Positions 39,703 to 48,728 of a stretch of 64,000 nucleotides of DNA are shown one piece after another (position 1 is the first letter of the stretch; the number at the start of each line of letters is the position of its first letter). Both the position numbers and the translations under genes were made by a program. The notes beneath the pieces are model-generated. The model was given only the letters and a program-made list of their open reading frames with translations. It had not been told where the DNA came from and searched no databases. The stretch spans positions 248,001 through 312,000 of the forward strand of contig CAWCJO010000016.1 in the NCBI GenBank assembly GCA_963795935.1. The letters run 5' to 3'. The DNA is from JAICMB01 sp963795935. GTDB taxonomy: Bacteria > Acidobacteriota > Terriglobia > Bryobacterales > Bryobacteraceae.

Positions 39703-40731
39703 ATGAGCGCAATGGGCGAGACGACATACCGCGGCCGGCGGGCCTATCAAATCGAAAACGGCCAGGTCCGCGTGACCGTCTTACAGGAGGGCGGCCATAT
39801 CGCGGAAATCCTGCACAAAGAGACCGGCGTCAATCCGCTGTGGATTCCGCCGTGGCCTTCGATAGAGCCTTCCGCCTACGATCGCGCCACGCATCCCGAA
39901 TACGGCGATGACGCCGAGAGCAAGCTGCTTGCCGGCATCATGGGACACAATCTGTGCCTCGATCTTTTCGGGGCCCCCTCGCCCGAAGAGGCCGCGGCCG
40001 GCATGACGGTCCACGGTGAGGCATCGGTAGAGCCCTACACTATTGCGACGGACGCCCAACGGCTCGCGCAATCCTGCGATCTCCCGCAAGCGGGCCTGCA
40101 ATTCTCGCGCACGATCGCGCTCCACGGCAACGTGCTCACTATCGCCGAAAGCGTTGAGAATCGGCGCGCCCTCGACCGCCCCATCGCCTGGACCGAGCAC
40201 GTCACCCTGGGGCCGCCCTTTCTCGAGCGCGGCTCGACCGCCTTCCGGGCCCCTGTAGCAAAATCGTATTCGCTCGATGCGGATGCCGAGTTCGCCTGGC
40301 CCACCGCGCCGCACAATGGCGATCTCCGCGTCTACACCGGCGCGCCCGAATCCGGAGGCTTCACCACCCACCTCATGGACCCCCAACGGGAGCGCGCCTT
40401 CTTCCTCGCCTACTCGCCCGCATCGAAGGTCCTGCTCGGCTATGTTTGGAAGCGCGCCGACTTTCCGTGGCTCGGCATCTGGCGCGAGAATCGCAGCCGC
40501 AAACAGCCCCCCTGGAACGGTGAGACGCTGACGCAAGGCATGGAGTTCGGCGCCTCGCCGCTTCCGGAAAGCCGCCGCGCCATGATCGACCGCAAAAACA
40601 TGTTCGACGCGCCGGGTTACCGCTGGGCCCCGGCGCAAAGCGTCCTGCGCGTCCGCTATCACGCCTTCGTTGCGACGGCGGACCGTATCCCGGAAAGGCT
40701 GGAAGATCTGCCGATCGCGCTGCCGGACTGA
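39703..40731 (+). CDS. Galactose-mutarotase-like (aldose epimerase fold) protein
   Basis: A 342-residue protein of the mutarotase-like beta-sandwich superfamily. The opening GRRAYQIENGQVRVTVLQEGGHIAEI is standard. GIMGHNLCLDLFGAPS, TVHGEASVEPY, WTEHVTLGPPFLE (catalytic-type His) and KRADFPWLGIWREN follow in the right order. The substrate is unknown and it may not be a sugar epimerase in the strict sense. No linked sugar pathway is seen. ATG 39703 is used, with ATG 39712 as alternative. Confidence 0.72.
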   Translation: MSAMGETTYRGRRAYQIENGQVRVTVLQEGGHIAEILHKETGVNPLWIPPWPSIEPSAYDRATHPEYGDDAESKLLAGIMGHNLCLDLFGAPSPEEAAAGMTVHGEASVEPYTIATDAQRLAQSCDLPQAGLQFSRTIALHGNVLTIAESVENRRALDRPIAWTEHVTLGPPFLERGSTAFRAPVAKSYSLDADAEFAWPTAPHNGDLRVYTGAPESGGFTTHLMDPQRERAFFLAYSPASKVLLGYVWKRADFPWLGIWRENRSRKQPPWNGETLTQGMEFGASPLPESRRAMIDRKNMFDAPGYRWAPAQSVLRVRYHAFVATADRIPERLEDLPIALPD

Positions 40732-40747
40732 ATTAGCGGTTTTCCGC

Positions 40748-41515
40748 TCACAGTTCCAGCTTCCCCTGATATCGCATGTCCTTCAACTTAAATTTCCGCT
40801 TGATCTGCATCGCGCCATATCGCGACACAAACTCCACTTCCTTATCGTCCAGCGAGATCGGCGTGGTCTTGGGAAACGTGACCAGAATGGTGGCGCCGTC
40901 CTTGTCGCGCTCGATCTTATCCGGGAACAGCGAAGGCCTGTCTTTGCGATTCAGGTACGTCGCCGATTTCATGCGGTCGAGGTCGGGGTCGCGGTTGCTG
41001 CTCGAATCCGAATCGCTGTCGCCGCCGCGCTGATAAACGCCGCTATCTCTCGAAGGCGGCGTCAGCGGCAATCCCACGATGGCGATAACATAGCCGGGCG
41101 CAGGCGCCGTGAGCTTCGCCGCGGCAGCGGAATCGTCGGTTTTCGTCACGCCCGCCTGACGCAGCAGCGCCTCGCGTTCCGGCAGCGCGCTTTGCCAACG
41201 CACCGTCACCGTGATCGCCGGCATGGTGCTGCCTCCCATCGGCCCGCCCCGTCGCGGACCACCCATTCCACCGCCGCCCATGCCGCCCCACCCGCCGCCG
41301 CCCATGCCGCCGCGCCGCCCCATCCCGCGCTGCCCCATCGGTTGCTGTCCTTCCATCGTCGTCTTGGTGTTCTGGGCCCACGGCGAGTCCGACAACATCT
41401 TGTTCACTTCGTCGTCGCTCCACTGCGTGTAGGCCTTGTCCTTCCAAAAGTCGGCGGCATACACGGCCAGCCCGCCGAGCGCGAGCAGGCAGAGAAATCC
41501 CAGGTTTTTGCGCAT
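40748..41515 (-). CDS. Exported protein with a Gly/Met/Arg-rich insert
   Basis: A 255-residue secreted protein. Signal peptide (NLGFLCLLALGGLAVYA), then FWKDKAYTQWSDDEVNKMLSDSPWA, a phrase repeated in many acidobacterial exported proteins. A low-complexity block of glycine, methionine and arginine (about residues 57-98) precedes TVTVRWQSALPEREALL and a beta-rich end. The function is unknown. It is convergent with the mutarotase-like gene and divergent from the RHH antitoxin gene. Confidence 0.75.
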   Translation of the reverse strand: MRKNLGFLCLLALGGLAVYAADFWKDKAYTQWSDDEVNKMLSDSPWAQNTKTTMEGQQPMGQRGMGRRGGMGGGGWGGMGGGGMGGPRRGGPMGGSTMPAITVTVRWQSALPEREALLRQAGVTKTDDSAAAAKLTAPAPGYVIAIVGLPLTPPSRDSGVYQRGGDSDSDSSSNRDPDLDRMKSATYLNRKDRPSLFPDKIERDKDGATILVTFPKTTPISLDDKEVEFVSRYGAMQIKRKFKLKDMRYQGKLEL

Positions 41516-41638
41516 GTCTCCAGGAAAGACGTCCGGAGTTTCGCCGGGGTTTCCCCCCTCTCAGGCCGCCGCCGCGTCCGCCCGGCGCTCGATGGCATAA
41601 AGGACTGCCACAAACTCGTGGCATAATGGCAATCGAAG

Positions 41639-41896
41639 ATGAAAAACTTCCACGTGCCTCTGCCGGAGGAAACCTATGTCCGTCTGAGAGCCGCGGCCGA
41701 GCGTGCCAATGTGCCCGCGACGTCCCTGGCGCGTGAGGCCATCGATGTCTGGTTGCGCCGGCAGTGGCATAAAGCGCGCCACGATGCCATTGCTGCCTTC
41801 GCGGCGGAAACGGCGGGTACGGATCTCGACCTCGATCCCGGCCTGGAGTCCGCCGCTATCGAGCATCTGGTAAAAACCGTCAAGGCATCGAAGTGA
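41639..41896 (+). CDS. Ribbon-helix-helix antitoxin-like protein
   Basis: An 85-residue protein. The N-terminus is ribbon-helix-helix: FHVPLPEETYVRLRAAAERANVPATSLAREAIDVWL. The acidic tail (TAGTDLDLDPGLESAAIEHLVK) is of the kind that neutralises MazF. The stop overlaps the following mazF-like start by ATGA. With its toxin broken it may be an orphan antitoxin. Confidence 0.8.
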   Translation: MKNFHVPLPEETYVRLRAAAERANVPATSLAREAIDVWLRRQWHKARHDAIAAFAAETAGTDLDLDPGLESAAIEHLVKTVKASK

Positions 41897-42169
41897 AGCG
41901 GGGCGAGGTCCGTCGGGCGGACCTGGTCCCGCGATCCGGTTCCGAACAAACAGCCCGTCGTCCCGATTTCGACTTCCGCGTCTCAAGGCAGGCGCGGGCC
42001 CACCGTCGTCGAACTTCCCTTCGGCGCCGCTGGTCTCCCCAAGGCGAGTTTTGCCGTCCACCAGGTCACCACATCGACCGCGGGAAGCTCGCCAAGAGAT
42101 CGGCGCACTGCCGGCCGAGGTTATGAACCAAGTGGAGAAGGACTGAAAGCCGCGATGGACCTGGACTGA
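41893..42169 (+). pseudogene. Decayed MazF/PemK-type toxin
   Basis: Start MKRGEVRRADLVPRSGSEQTARRP is a proper MazF opening. The next section is missing (about 20-25 codons expected). Reading then jumps to VPISTSASQGRRGPTVVELP and GAAGLPKASFAV, then in other frames IDRGKLAK, EIGALPAEVMNQVEK and KAAMDLD to a stop at 42169. At least two missing G residues add to the deletion. Both lesions together indicate true decay of an endoribonuclease gene rather than only reading error. Confidence 0.7.
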
Positions 42170-42185
42170 TCCTATTCAGACCCGC

Positions 42186-42492
42186 TTAGCCCAGAAACAT
42201 GCGGTAGAGCGCCGTCGTGAATGCAGCAATCGGGAATGCGATGCCGGGCCAGACCAGACCCGGCAGGTGAGAAAGGGGCCCAGTGATCTTGCGGTTCAAG
42301 CACTCGCGCCAATATGTTTGGTAAGGCCATCAGGAGAGCGCCGCCCAAGCCTCCCCCAACGGCCAGCACAAGGTAACGAATTCGCCGCACGCGATCTCCA
42401 AGAGCGATGATCGGTAATCCGACGAATATCCAGGCGGCCAAAAATCCGGTACCTGAGAGGAGCCATGCGGCAAGGAAAGCCTTCTCGAGCAT
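42186..42492 (-). CDS. Small integral membrane protein (one frameshift)
   Basis: About 101 residues: hydrophobic helices FLAAWLLSGTGFLAAWIFVG and YLVLAVGGGLGGALLMALP, and, after an extra T near 42278, LPGLVWPGIAFPIAAFTTALYRMFLG. The third helix only appears in the shifted frame, which supports an indel. The family is unknown. Confidence 0.6.
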
Positions 42493-42536
42493 TCCAACCG
42501 CGTTCCGATCTCAGTCGGCATGCTAGCAGTTCCCGC

Positions 42537-43859
42537 TCACCCGATATCCGGCAGCAGAAACTCCCGCGCTTGCCCGCACGCTCTCGTAACCGCCTCCGCC
42601 GCAATATAACCGCTGCGAACCGCGCCCTCCATCGTCGCCGGCCAACCCGACCGCGTCCAATCCCCCGCCAGAAAAACATTCCCGAACCGCGTGAGCGCCC
42701 CTGGCCGCATCGCCTCCATGCCCGGCGCCGCCGAAAATGTCGCCCGAACCTCTTTCACGACGTGCGCCTTCTCCACCCGGGCTTCGCGCACGCCCGGGAA
42801 AAACTCGCCCAATTCGCGAACCGCCAGAGCGATAATCTCGCCGCGGCTCATCTCCAACAGCCCGCGCGAAGCGCTCACCACCACTTGCAGATAACGGCCG
42901 TCCTGCTTGTTGAAGACCCACTGAATCGTGCGATCGAGAAGCGTTGCCTGGGCCAGGTCCGTAATCCGGCGATCGAACCACAGATGAATCCCGGTAATGG
43001 GGGAGTGCGAGAAACGGCTCACATCGATATCGAGCTGCGGCAGCAAAGCGCCAACGCGCTCGAACGGCACGGCCAAGATATAGGTATCCGCCCGGCGCTC
43101 GATGCCGCGGCTGAAAACCCCCGTCACCTCGCCGTGTTCCATCAGAAAACGCTCCACCGGACAACGCAGGTTCAAGCGCACATTGCCCATCCGCTCCCAA
43201 GCTAGCGGGCTATACAGATCTCCCAATGGAACCGCCGGCACGCCCATCTCGTAGCCGTTGCGCGAAGCCAGGAAACCGAGCCACAGCACCTGGAATCCAT
43301 GCGCGGCCGCCATGCGGTCCAGATCCTCGTTCACCGCGCTGACCAGCGCCTGGCGCCAGAACCTCTCAATCGCGCGCGGCGTTTGCCGCTTCTCGCGCAG
43401 CCAGTCGAGCATCGTGATGCGATCCAGGTCCGCGCGAACTGCCCGCTCGCGACGGATCGCCAGTAAGCCCCGGGTAATGGCAATCTTGTCCCGCAAATCG
43501 AAACAGCGCATCGCCAGAAAGCTTCCCGTGAAATGAAGCGGCTGGGGGAGAAAACCGGCGCGCATCACCGACGCGCGCCCGCCCGGCTCGATGAAATGAT
43601 AATCGCGATAAAATTGGATGCGCTCGGAAACGCCCAGTCTGCGGTAGAAATCGAGGAGATTGACGCAGCAGCGCAGCAGAACGTGCTGACAGTTATCGAT
43701 CGTTTCCGGAGTGCCGGACGTATTTAGCGGATAGGAACTGGCGCGGCCGCCAAGAAAGCCCCGCGCCTCGAAAAGATCGACATCGAATCCGGCATCGCCC
43801 AGCGCCGCGGCGGACGCCAGACCCGCCAGGCCACCGCCGACGACGATAGCACTGGGCAT
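42537..43859 (-). CDS. hpnE: Squalene-associated FAD-dependent desaturase (HpnE-type)
   Basis: A 440-residue flavoprotein of the phytoene-desaturase group. The Rossmann FAD motif VVGGGLAGLASAAALGDAGF is at the N-terminus, followed by FEARGFLGGRASS. TIDNCQHVLLRCCVNLLDFY is the HpnE-specific phrase and FLAGDWTRSGWPATMEGAVRSG the C-terminal FAD motif. HpnE turns hydroxysqualene into squalene for hopanoids. hpnC and hpnD are not in the window, so it is isolated. A tiny membrane-protein frame follows its 5' end upstream. Confidence 0.88.
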   Translation of the reverse strand: MPSAIVVGGGLAGLASAAALGDAGFDVDLFEARGFLGGRASSYPLNTSGTPETIDNCQHVLLRCCVNLLDFYRRLGVSERIQFYRDYHFIEPGGRASVMRAGFLPQPLHFTGSFLAMRCFDLRDKIAITRGLLAIRRERAVRADLDRITMLDWLREKRQTPRAIERFWRQALVSAVNEDLDRMAAAHGFQVLWLGFLASRNGYEMGVPAVPLGDLYSPLAWERMGNVRLNLRCPVERFLMEHGEVTGVFSRGIERRADTYILAVPFERVGALLPQLDIDVSRFSHSPITGIHLWFDRRITDLAQATLLDRTIQWVFNKQDGRYLQVVVSASRGLLEMSRGEIIALAVRELGEFFPGVREARVEKAHVVKEVRATFSAAPGMEAMRPGALTRFGNVFLAGDWTRSGWPATMEGAVRSGYIAAEAVTRACGQAREFLLPDIG

Positions 43860-43880
43860 GAAACAACGGAAATGATGCCG

Positions 43881-43991
43881 CTACAGCCGCACCGGCGCCG
43901 TATGCCCGCCCCCGCCGCTACTGTTGATGATCACAATAGCGATCGAAAGGACGACCACCAGGAACAAGATGTCGGACAGGTCGAATTGCAT
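43881..43991 (-). CDS. 36-residue membrane microprotein
   Basis: MQFDLSDILFLVVVLSIAIV begins a single hydrophobic helix followed by INSSGGGGHTAPVRL. It lies 21 bases upstream of hpnE on the same strand. GGAAG is about 10 bases upstream of the ATG. The tidy helix plus Gly-rich tail reads like a real small membrane protein, but length makes chance hard to exclude. Confidence 0.5.
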   Translation of the reverse strand: MQFDLSDILFLVVVLSIAIVIINSSGGGGHTAPVRL

Positions 43992-44301
43992 TGTTGCCGC
44001 TTCCAGTATGTCCGCATAAAAAATTAGCGGCCAGAGCCTAAAGCTCTAGTACCAAAACATCATGCCGCTTGCGGATATGTTTAGCCTAGCACGGCCCGCT
44101 GCAACAGAGCGTCCCGCGCCCCTCCGAGCCGCGGTCGCAAGCGGGAGCGCGCATGGGCCGGCCGCCACCCATGATGATGAAACCCGCCGCGAACGACTGC
44201 TCCAAACCCGAGCCGCGACCGTAAGAAAGCGGATTCCCGGTTTCAACGCAGCGTTTTCGCAAGAGCCTTGGCCTAGGGCGTGCTAAGGTGATATCAGCAG
44301 T
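43992..44301. other. Intergenic region between divergent genes
   Basis: About 310 bases without a supportable gene; short frames here are compositionally random. It must hold the promoters of the membrane-microprotein/hpnE pair and of the zinc-ribbon gene. No tRNA or clear hairpin terminator was seen. Confidence 0.5.
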
Positions 44302-44523
44302 ATGAAACGCAAGCCGGTGCCGCAAGAGCCCGTGATCGACAAGAAGCTTCTCGAGAGCGCCAAACAGACGCTCCACACCGATCGCCTCAAGCGGCTTCCC
44401 GCCAAGTGCATCGTGTGCAGTTCCGCTTGCGCGCCGAATTCCGCCGAGGGATTGTGCTGGGTTTGCCGCCGCCTCAAGATCAGCGCTTGGCGCGATTCCG
44501 ATCAGCAGCCGGCTCAGGAATAA
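44302..44523 (+). CDS. Small zinc-ribbon protein
   Basis: A 73-residue protein with a basic N-terminus (MKRKPVPQEPVIDKK) and cysteines arranged CIVCSSAC then CWVC, enough for a zinc ribbon. Likely nucleic-acid or protein binding; no family recognised. The 3' end overlaps the convergent cyclodeaminase gene by 10 bases. Confidence 0.6.
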   Translation: MKRKPVPQEPVIDKKLLESAKQTLHTDRLKRLPAKCIVCSSACAPNSAEGLCWVCRRLKISAWRDSDQQPAQE

Positions 44524-45434
44524 ATCGAGCTTCGCCCCAGCTTGCGCTCGCAGGCTTGCTCATACACGTAAGCCCCGGCCGCGACATCCTCCACGCCGAT
44601 ACCCAAAGATTTGAAAATCGAGATGCGGCCCGGATCGTATCCCGCCGGGACGTCTTTTAGCTCCACGACATTTTCCCAACTGCCTCCCAGCCCATCCTCC
44701 GAATGGATGAGATCGCCCGCCTCGATCCGCGCCTGCTCCAGAGAATCGACCGCGACAATGTCCGCGCCCCGCACAAGATCGGCGGGAAGCTCGCGCCGGC
44801 TCGCGCCGTTCGATCCCATGGCGTTGATGTGCGTGCCCTTCGCGATCCAACCCGCTTCCAGCACCGGTTCTTTCGAATTCGTCGCCGTAACAACAATAGA
44901 GGCGCCCCGCACGGCGGCTTCCGCGGATTCCGCCGCCGTGGCGTTCGTCGCCGCCGCGAAGCGCCGCACTCGCTCCGGGTCGCGGCTCCATACGCGCACC
45001 TCGCGAATCTTGCGCACCGCCCGAATCGCTTCCACCTGCGCGCGCGCCTGGAAGCCGCTTCCGATTATGCCCAAGGTGTCCGCCACCGGATTGGCCATCA
45101 GAGCGGTCGCATAACCGCTTGCCGCCCCGGTGCGGATCTGGCCCAGATGGTTGGCCTCCATCAGCGCCAGCGGCTCGGCCGTCGCGGCGTCGTAAAGCGC
45201 GAAAAGAAAGTGCGCGCCGTGCTTCGGATTCGTCGAGTAAAACTTCGTTCCGAAATAGCCCCCGTAGGCTCCCGCCATGCTGTGCAGGGCCGACCCCGTC
45301 TTCAGAATAAGACGCCGCCGCGGCTGATTCTGCGCCGAGCCCTCCCGCAGCGCCTCGAACGCCGCGCGCATGGTGCGGATGCACTCCTCCATCGGAAGCA
45401 GTTGCCGCACCTCGGCTTCGGTGAGATAAAGCAC
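44514..45434 (-). CDS. Ornithine cyclodeaminase / mu-crystallin family protein
   Basis: A 306-residue NAD(P)-dependent enzyme. LYLTEAEVRQLLPMEECI opens the family; MAGAYGGYFGTKFYST, TGAASGYATALMANP and the Rossmann GIIGSGFQARAQVEAI follow. GTHINAMGSNGASRRELP is the C-terminal signature. Substrates in the family vary (ornithine, alanine, proline ketimines), so the reaction is open. A GTG start at 45434 with CGGAGA upstream fits the family N-terminus; an in-frame extension to 45557 looks non-coding. Confidence 0.87.
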   Translation of the reverse strand: MLYLTEAEVRQLLPMEECIRTMRAAFEALREGSAQNQPRRRLILKTGSALHSMAGAYGGYFGTKFYSTNPKHGAHFLFALYDAATAEPLALMEANHLGQIRTGAASGYATALMANPVADTLGIIGSGFQARAQVEAIRAVRKIREVRVWSRDPERVRRFAAATNATAAESAEAAVRGASIVVTATNSKEPVLEAGWIAKGTHINAMGSNGASRRELPADLVRGADIVAVDSLEQARIEAGDLIHSEDGLGGSWENVVELKDVPAGYDPGRISIFKSLGIGVEDVAAGAYVYEQACERKLGRSSIYS

Positions 45435-45591
45435 CGCGTCGGTCTCCGATCTAACCGCTTGCCGGCGCGCGCGGCGTTGCTGAGCCGTCACCGTGAGGGA
45501 GCGGTTTTGCCACCGGCTGCTGGATGCCTTCTCCCGCCTTGCGCGCCCGATTTCCAAATCCCGCCGGGGATTTCAAGCTCGCAGCCCTTGC

Positions 45592-48276
45592 CTACAGCGT
45601 GGCCGGGTCGGGGCGGCCGGCATCGATCCCCAGCTCCGCAATCGCCGCCGCGGCCTTCCCTCCGTCGAATTTACCGTCGCGCGCCAGCCGCGACAACGCC
45701 GCCGCCGCAATCGCTTCCGCCCCGTTCTCAAAAAACTTGCGCAGATGCTCGCGGCTGTCGCTGCGCCCGAAACCGTCCGTGCCGAGCGTAACCAGCCGGC
45801 CATGCGCCCACGGGGCGATCTGGTCGGGAACGATCTTCATGTAATCGGTCGAGGCCACGATCGGACCTTCGATGGATTCGAGTACCTCCGCGATGTGCGC
45901 CTTGCGCTCCGCCTCCGCCGGATGCAGCCGGTTCCAGCGCTCCACCTCCAGCGCATCGCGCCGCAGTTCGTTATAGCTGGTCACGCTCCATACGTCCGCC
46001 GGAATCTGGTAATTCTCCGCCAGAATCTTCTGCGCCCGCAGCGCTTCGTTCAGAATCGTTCCGCTGCCGAAAAGATGAATCCGCGCCTCGCCCCCATCCG
46101 CCTGCTTGTAGCGGTAAATGCCGCGCAGAATGCCCTCTTCGACGCCCGCCGGCATCGCGGGCTGCGTATAGTTCTCGTTATACATCGTGATGTAGTAGAA
46201 GCGATCCTCCATGGCCTCGTACATGCGCCGGATGCCGTCCTGCACAATCACGGCCATCTCGTACGCGTAGGCCGGGTCGAAGCTGTGGCACGTCGGATAG
46301 GCGCTCGAGTACACCAGCGACTGCCCGTCGCAATGCTGCAAGCCCTCGCCCGAAAGCGTCGTCCGTCCCGCCGTGCCCCCCATCAGGAAGCCCTTGCCTC
46401 GCGAATCGCCGAACGCCCAGATGAGATCCCCCACGCGCTGGAATCCGAACATCGAGTAGTAGCTGAAAAACGGAATCATCGGCACGCCGTAGGTGGCATA
46501 GGCCGTCCCCGCCGCCGTAAAAGACGCCATCGCGCCCGCTTCCGTAATGCCTTCTTCCAGAATCTGGCCGTCCTTCGCTTCCTTGTAATACAGGAACATG
46601 TTGCTGTCTACGGGACTATACAGTTGCCCCTGGCTGGCGTAAATGCCGATCTGACGGAACAGCGATTCCATGCCGAAGGTGCGCGCTTCATCCGGCACGA
46701 TCGGAACGATATACTTGCTCACCTCGCGGTCCTTCAGCAGCAGCGTCAGGATGCGGACGTAAGCCATCGTGGTCGAGACCTCGCGCCCCGGCGAGCCCGC
46801 TAACGACTCCGCAAAAATCTCCAAAGGCGGAGCCTTGAACGCAGCGGCCACGGGTTTACGCGCCGGCAAACTGCCGCCCATCGCCTCGATGCGCCGGCGC
46901 AGGTACTTCATCTCGGCGCTGTCCTCGGCCGGACGATAAAATTCCAGGTGTTCCACCGCTTCGTCCGGAACCGGCATGTCGAAGCGCTTTTTTACGAACA
47001 GAACCTCTTTTTCGGTCAGCTTCTTCTGCTGATGCGTCGGGTTGCGGCCTTCCCCCGCTTCGCCCAGTCCATAGCCCTTAACGGTCTTTGCCAGAATCAC
47101 GGTCGGCGAGCCTTGGTGCTCGCTGGCGCGCAGATAGGCGTTGAATACTTTTTGCGGGTCGTGCCCGCCGCGCCGCAAGTGGCCGAGCTCTTCGTCCGTC
47201 AGGTGTTCCACCAGCTTCAGAAGCTCCGGGTATTTCCCGAAAAACTCCTTCCGGACGTAGTCTCCGCCTTTCGCCTTGAACGCTTGATACTCGCCGTCCA
47301 CGCACTCTTCCATGCGCTTGATCAGCAGGCCGGATTTATCCGACGCCAGCAGCGTATCCCAACTGTCTCCCCACACCACTTTGACGACGTTCCAGCCGGC
47401 GCCGCGGAAAATGCGCTCGAGCTCGTCGATGATGCGGCCGTTTCCATTCACCGGCCCGTCCAGCCGCTGCAGGTTGCAGTTCACCACAAAAATCAGATTG
47501 TCGAGTTTTTCGCGCGCCGCAATTTTCAGCGCCCCCAGCGTCTCCGGTTCGTCCGTCTCCCCGTCGCCCACGAAAGCCCACACGTGGCGCGGCGTCGGCG
47601 GAATCACGCCGCGGTTCTCCAGATAGCGCATGAAGCGCGCCTGATAAATCGCGTTCAGAGGACCGATGCCCATCGACACCGTCGGAAACTGCCAGAAATC
47701 CGGCATCAGCCAGGGATGCGGATACGAGGAAAGACCCGGGTGATCGGCGCGCGTCTCGTGGCGAAAGTGCTTCAGGTGCTCTTCCGTCAAGCGGCCCGTC
47801 AAAAAGGCGCGGGCGTACACGCCGGGCGAGGCATGGCCCTGAAAGAACACAAAATCGCCCGGCTGATCTCCGTAACGAGCATGGAAAAAATGGTTATGCC
47901 CGACCTCTTCCAGCGTCGCCAGCGAAGCGTACGTGGAGATGTGGCCGCCGATCCCCGAATCGTACTTGTTGGCGCGAACCACCATGCACATCGCGTTCCA
48001 GCGAATCAGACTCTTGATGCTCCGTTCAATCCGCCGGTCGCCCGGATAAGGAATCTCCTCATCTACGGGAATGGTATTGATATAAGGCGTATTCAAATTG
48101 TGCTTGGAGACGACGCCGTACTGGGCGGCGTGGTCCCGGATGCGGTTGAGCAGATACGCCGCGCGCGGCACGCCCGCCTCCTCCAGAATTTCGTCAAACG
48201 CCTCCAGCCATTCGCTCGTCTCCCGGGGGTTCAGGTCCTCGGCTACGCGGACCTCGGGTACTTTAGTTTCAATCAT
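45592..48276 (-). CDS. aceE: Pyruvate dehydrogenase E1 component, homodimeric type
   Basis: The 894-residue thiamine-diphosphate enzyme that decarboxylates pyruvate and acetylates E2. The TPP motif GDGETDEPETLGAL...NCNLQRLDGPV is clear, as are GHASPGVYARAFL, DFWQFPTVSMGIGP and RTTLSGEGLQHCDGQS. The length matches E. coli AceE (887). Start ATG 48276 (MIETKVPEVRVAED). No aceF or lpd follows: the next gene downstream is the cyclodeaminase, 157 bases away. Other subunits must be elsewhere. Confidence 0.96.
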   Translation of the reverse strand: MIETKVPEVRVAEDLNPRETSEWLEAFDEILEEAGVPRAAYLLNRIRDHAAQYGVVSKHNLNTPYINTIPVDEEIPYPGDRRIERSIKSLIRWNAMCMVVRANKYDSGIGGHISTYASLATLEEVGHNHFFHARYGDQPGDFVFFQGHASPGVYARAFLTGRLTEEHLKHFRHETRADHPGLSSYPHPWLMPDFWQFPTVSMGIGPLNAIYQARFMRYLENRGVIPPTPRHVWAFVGDGETDEPETLGALKIAAREKLDNLIFVVNCNLQRLDGPVNGNGRIIDELERIFRGAGWNVVKVVWGDSWDTLLASDKSGLLIKRMEECVDGEYQAFKAKGGDYVRKEFFGKYPELLKLVEHLTDEELGHLRRGGHDPQKVFNAYLRASEHQGSPTVILAKTVKGYGLGEAGEGRNPTHQQKKLTEKEVLFVKKRFDMPVPDEAVEHLEFYRPAEDSAEMKYLRRRIEAMGGSLPARKPVAAAFKAPPLEIFAESLAGSPGREVSTTMAYVRILTLLLKDREVSKYIVPIVPDEARTFGMESLFRQIGIYASQGQLYSPVDSNMFLYYKEAKDGQILEEGITEAGAMASFTAAGTAYATYGVPMIPFFSYYSMFGFQRVGDLIWAFGDSRGKGFLMGGTAGRTTLSGEGLQHCDGQSLVYSSAYPTCHSFDPAYAYEMAVIVQDGIRRMYEAMEDRFYYITMYNENYTQPAMPAGVEEGILRGIYRYKQADGGEARIHLFGSGTILNEALRAQKILAENYQIPADVWSVTSYNELRRDALEVERWNRLHPAEAERKAHIAEVLESIEGPIVASTDYMKIVPDQIAPWAHGRLVTLGTDGFGRSDSREHLRKFFENGAEAIAAAALSRLARDGKFDGGKAAAAIAELGIDAGRPDPATL

Positions 48277-48446
48277 GCGGGTTCTAATTTCAAAATACCA
48301 CCCCGCCCGCCGCCGGTCCGCGCCTCCAAGCCTAAAGGTCACGTTCTCCGTTGATCCAGAAAGACCTAACCACCGCTCAGGGTCGGGGCGCCCGGGCGCA
48401 TTGAAAGCGATAACCGCGCCATAAGAGGGCGGCCAGAGACAGGCGA

Positions 48447-48728
48447 TCAGTCCAGCGCTCGCCGGTTCCGGGGCTGGAGCGGCTGCTCTCCTGGAATAGG
48501 AGATTCCGGGAACCCGTACGGAATCTCCCCTTGGATTATCGGATTGTTATCATAATCGCGAAAATATACAGGAACGTCGACCACAGTTCCTCCTCCCGGC
48601 GCCGTGGTAAGGCTAAAGCTGAACGGCTCGAAAGTATCACCCCACCGTATAACGTCTCCACGCCCGATAGGAGACCATTCCGGATACGCCCATGGCGCCG
48701 CCGCGGCGATAGCGCGAAACGGCGGCAA
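48447..48728 (-). CDS. Possible small hypothetical protein or fragment
   Basis: An open frame of 93 codons from a TTG. The central part (WGDTFEPFSFSLTTAPGGGTVVDVPVYFRDYDNNP) looks like a beta-sandwich from an extracellular protein, but no start signal or upstream exon-like continuation supports it. It may be a remnant. Confidence 0.25.
   Translation of the reverse strand: MPPFRAIAAAAPWAYPEWSPIGRGDVIRWGDTFEPFSFSLTTAPGGGTVVDVPVYFRDYDNNPIIQGEIPYGFPESPIPGEQPLQPRNRRALD

Noticed and set aside
44046..44286. Short frames on both strands in the 43.99-44.30 kb gap
   Set aside because: Arg/Ala-rich with no start signals; typical non-coding high-GC frames.
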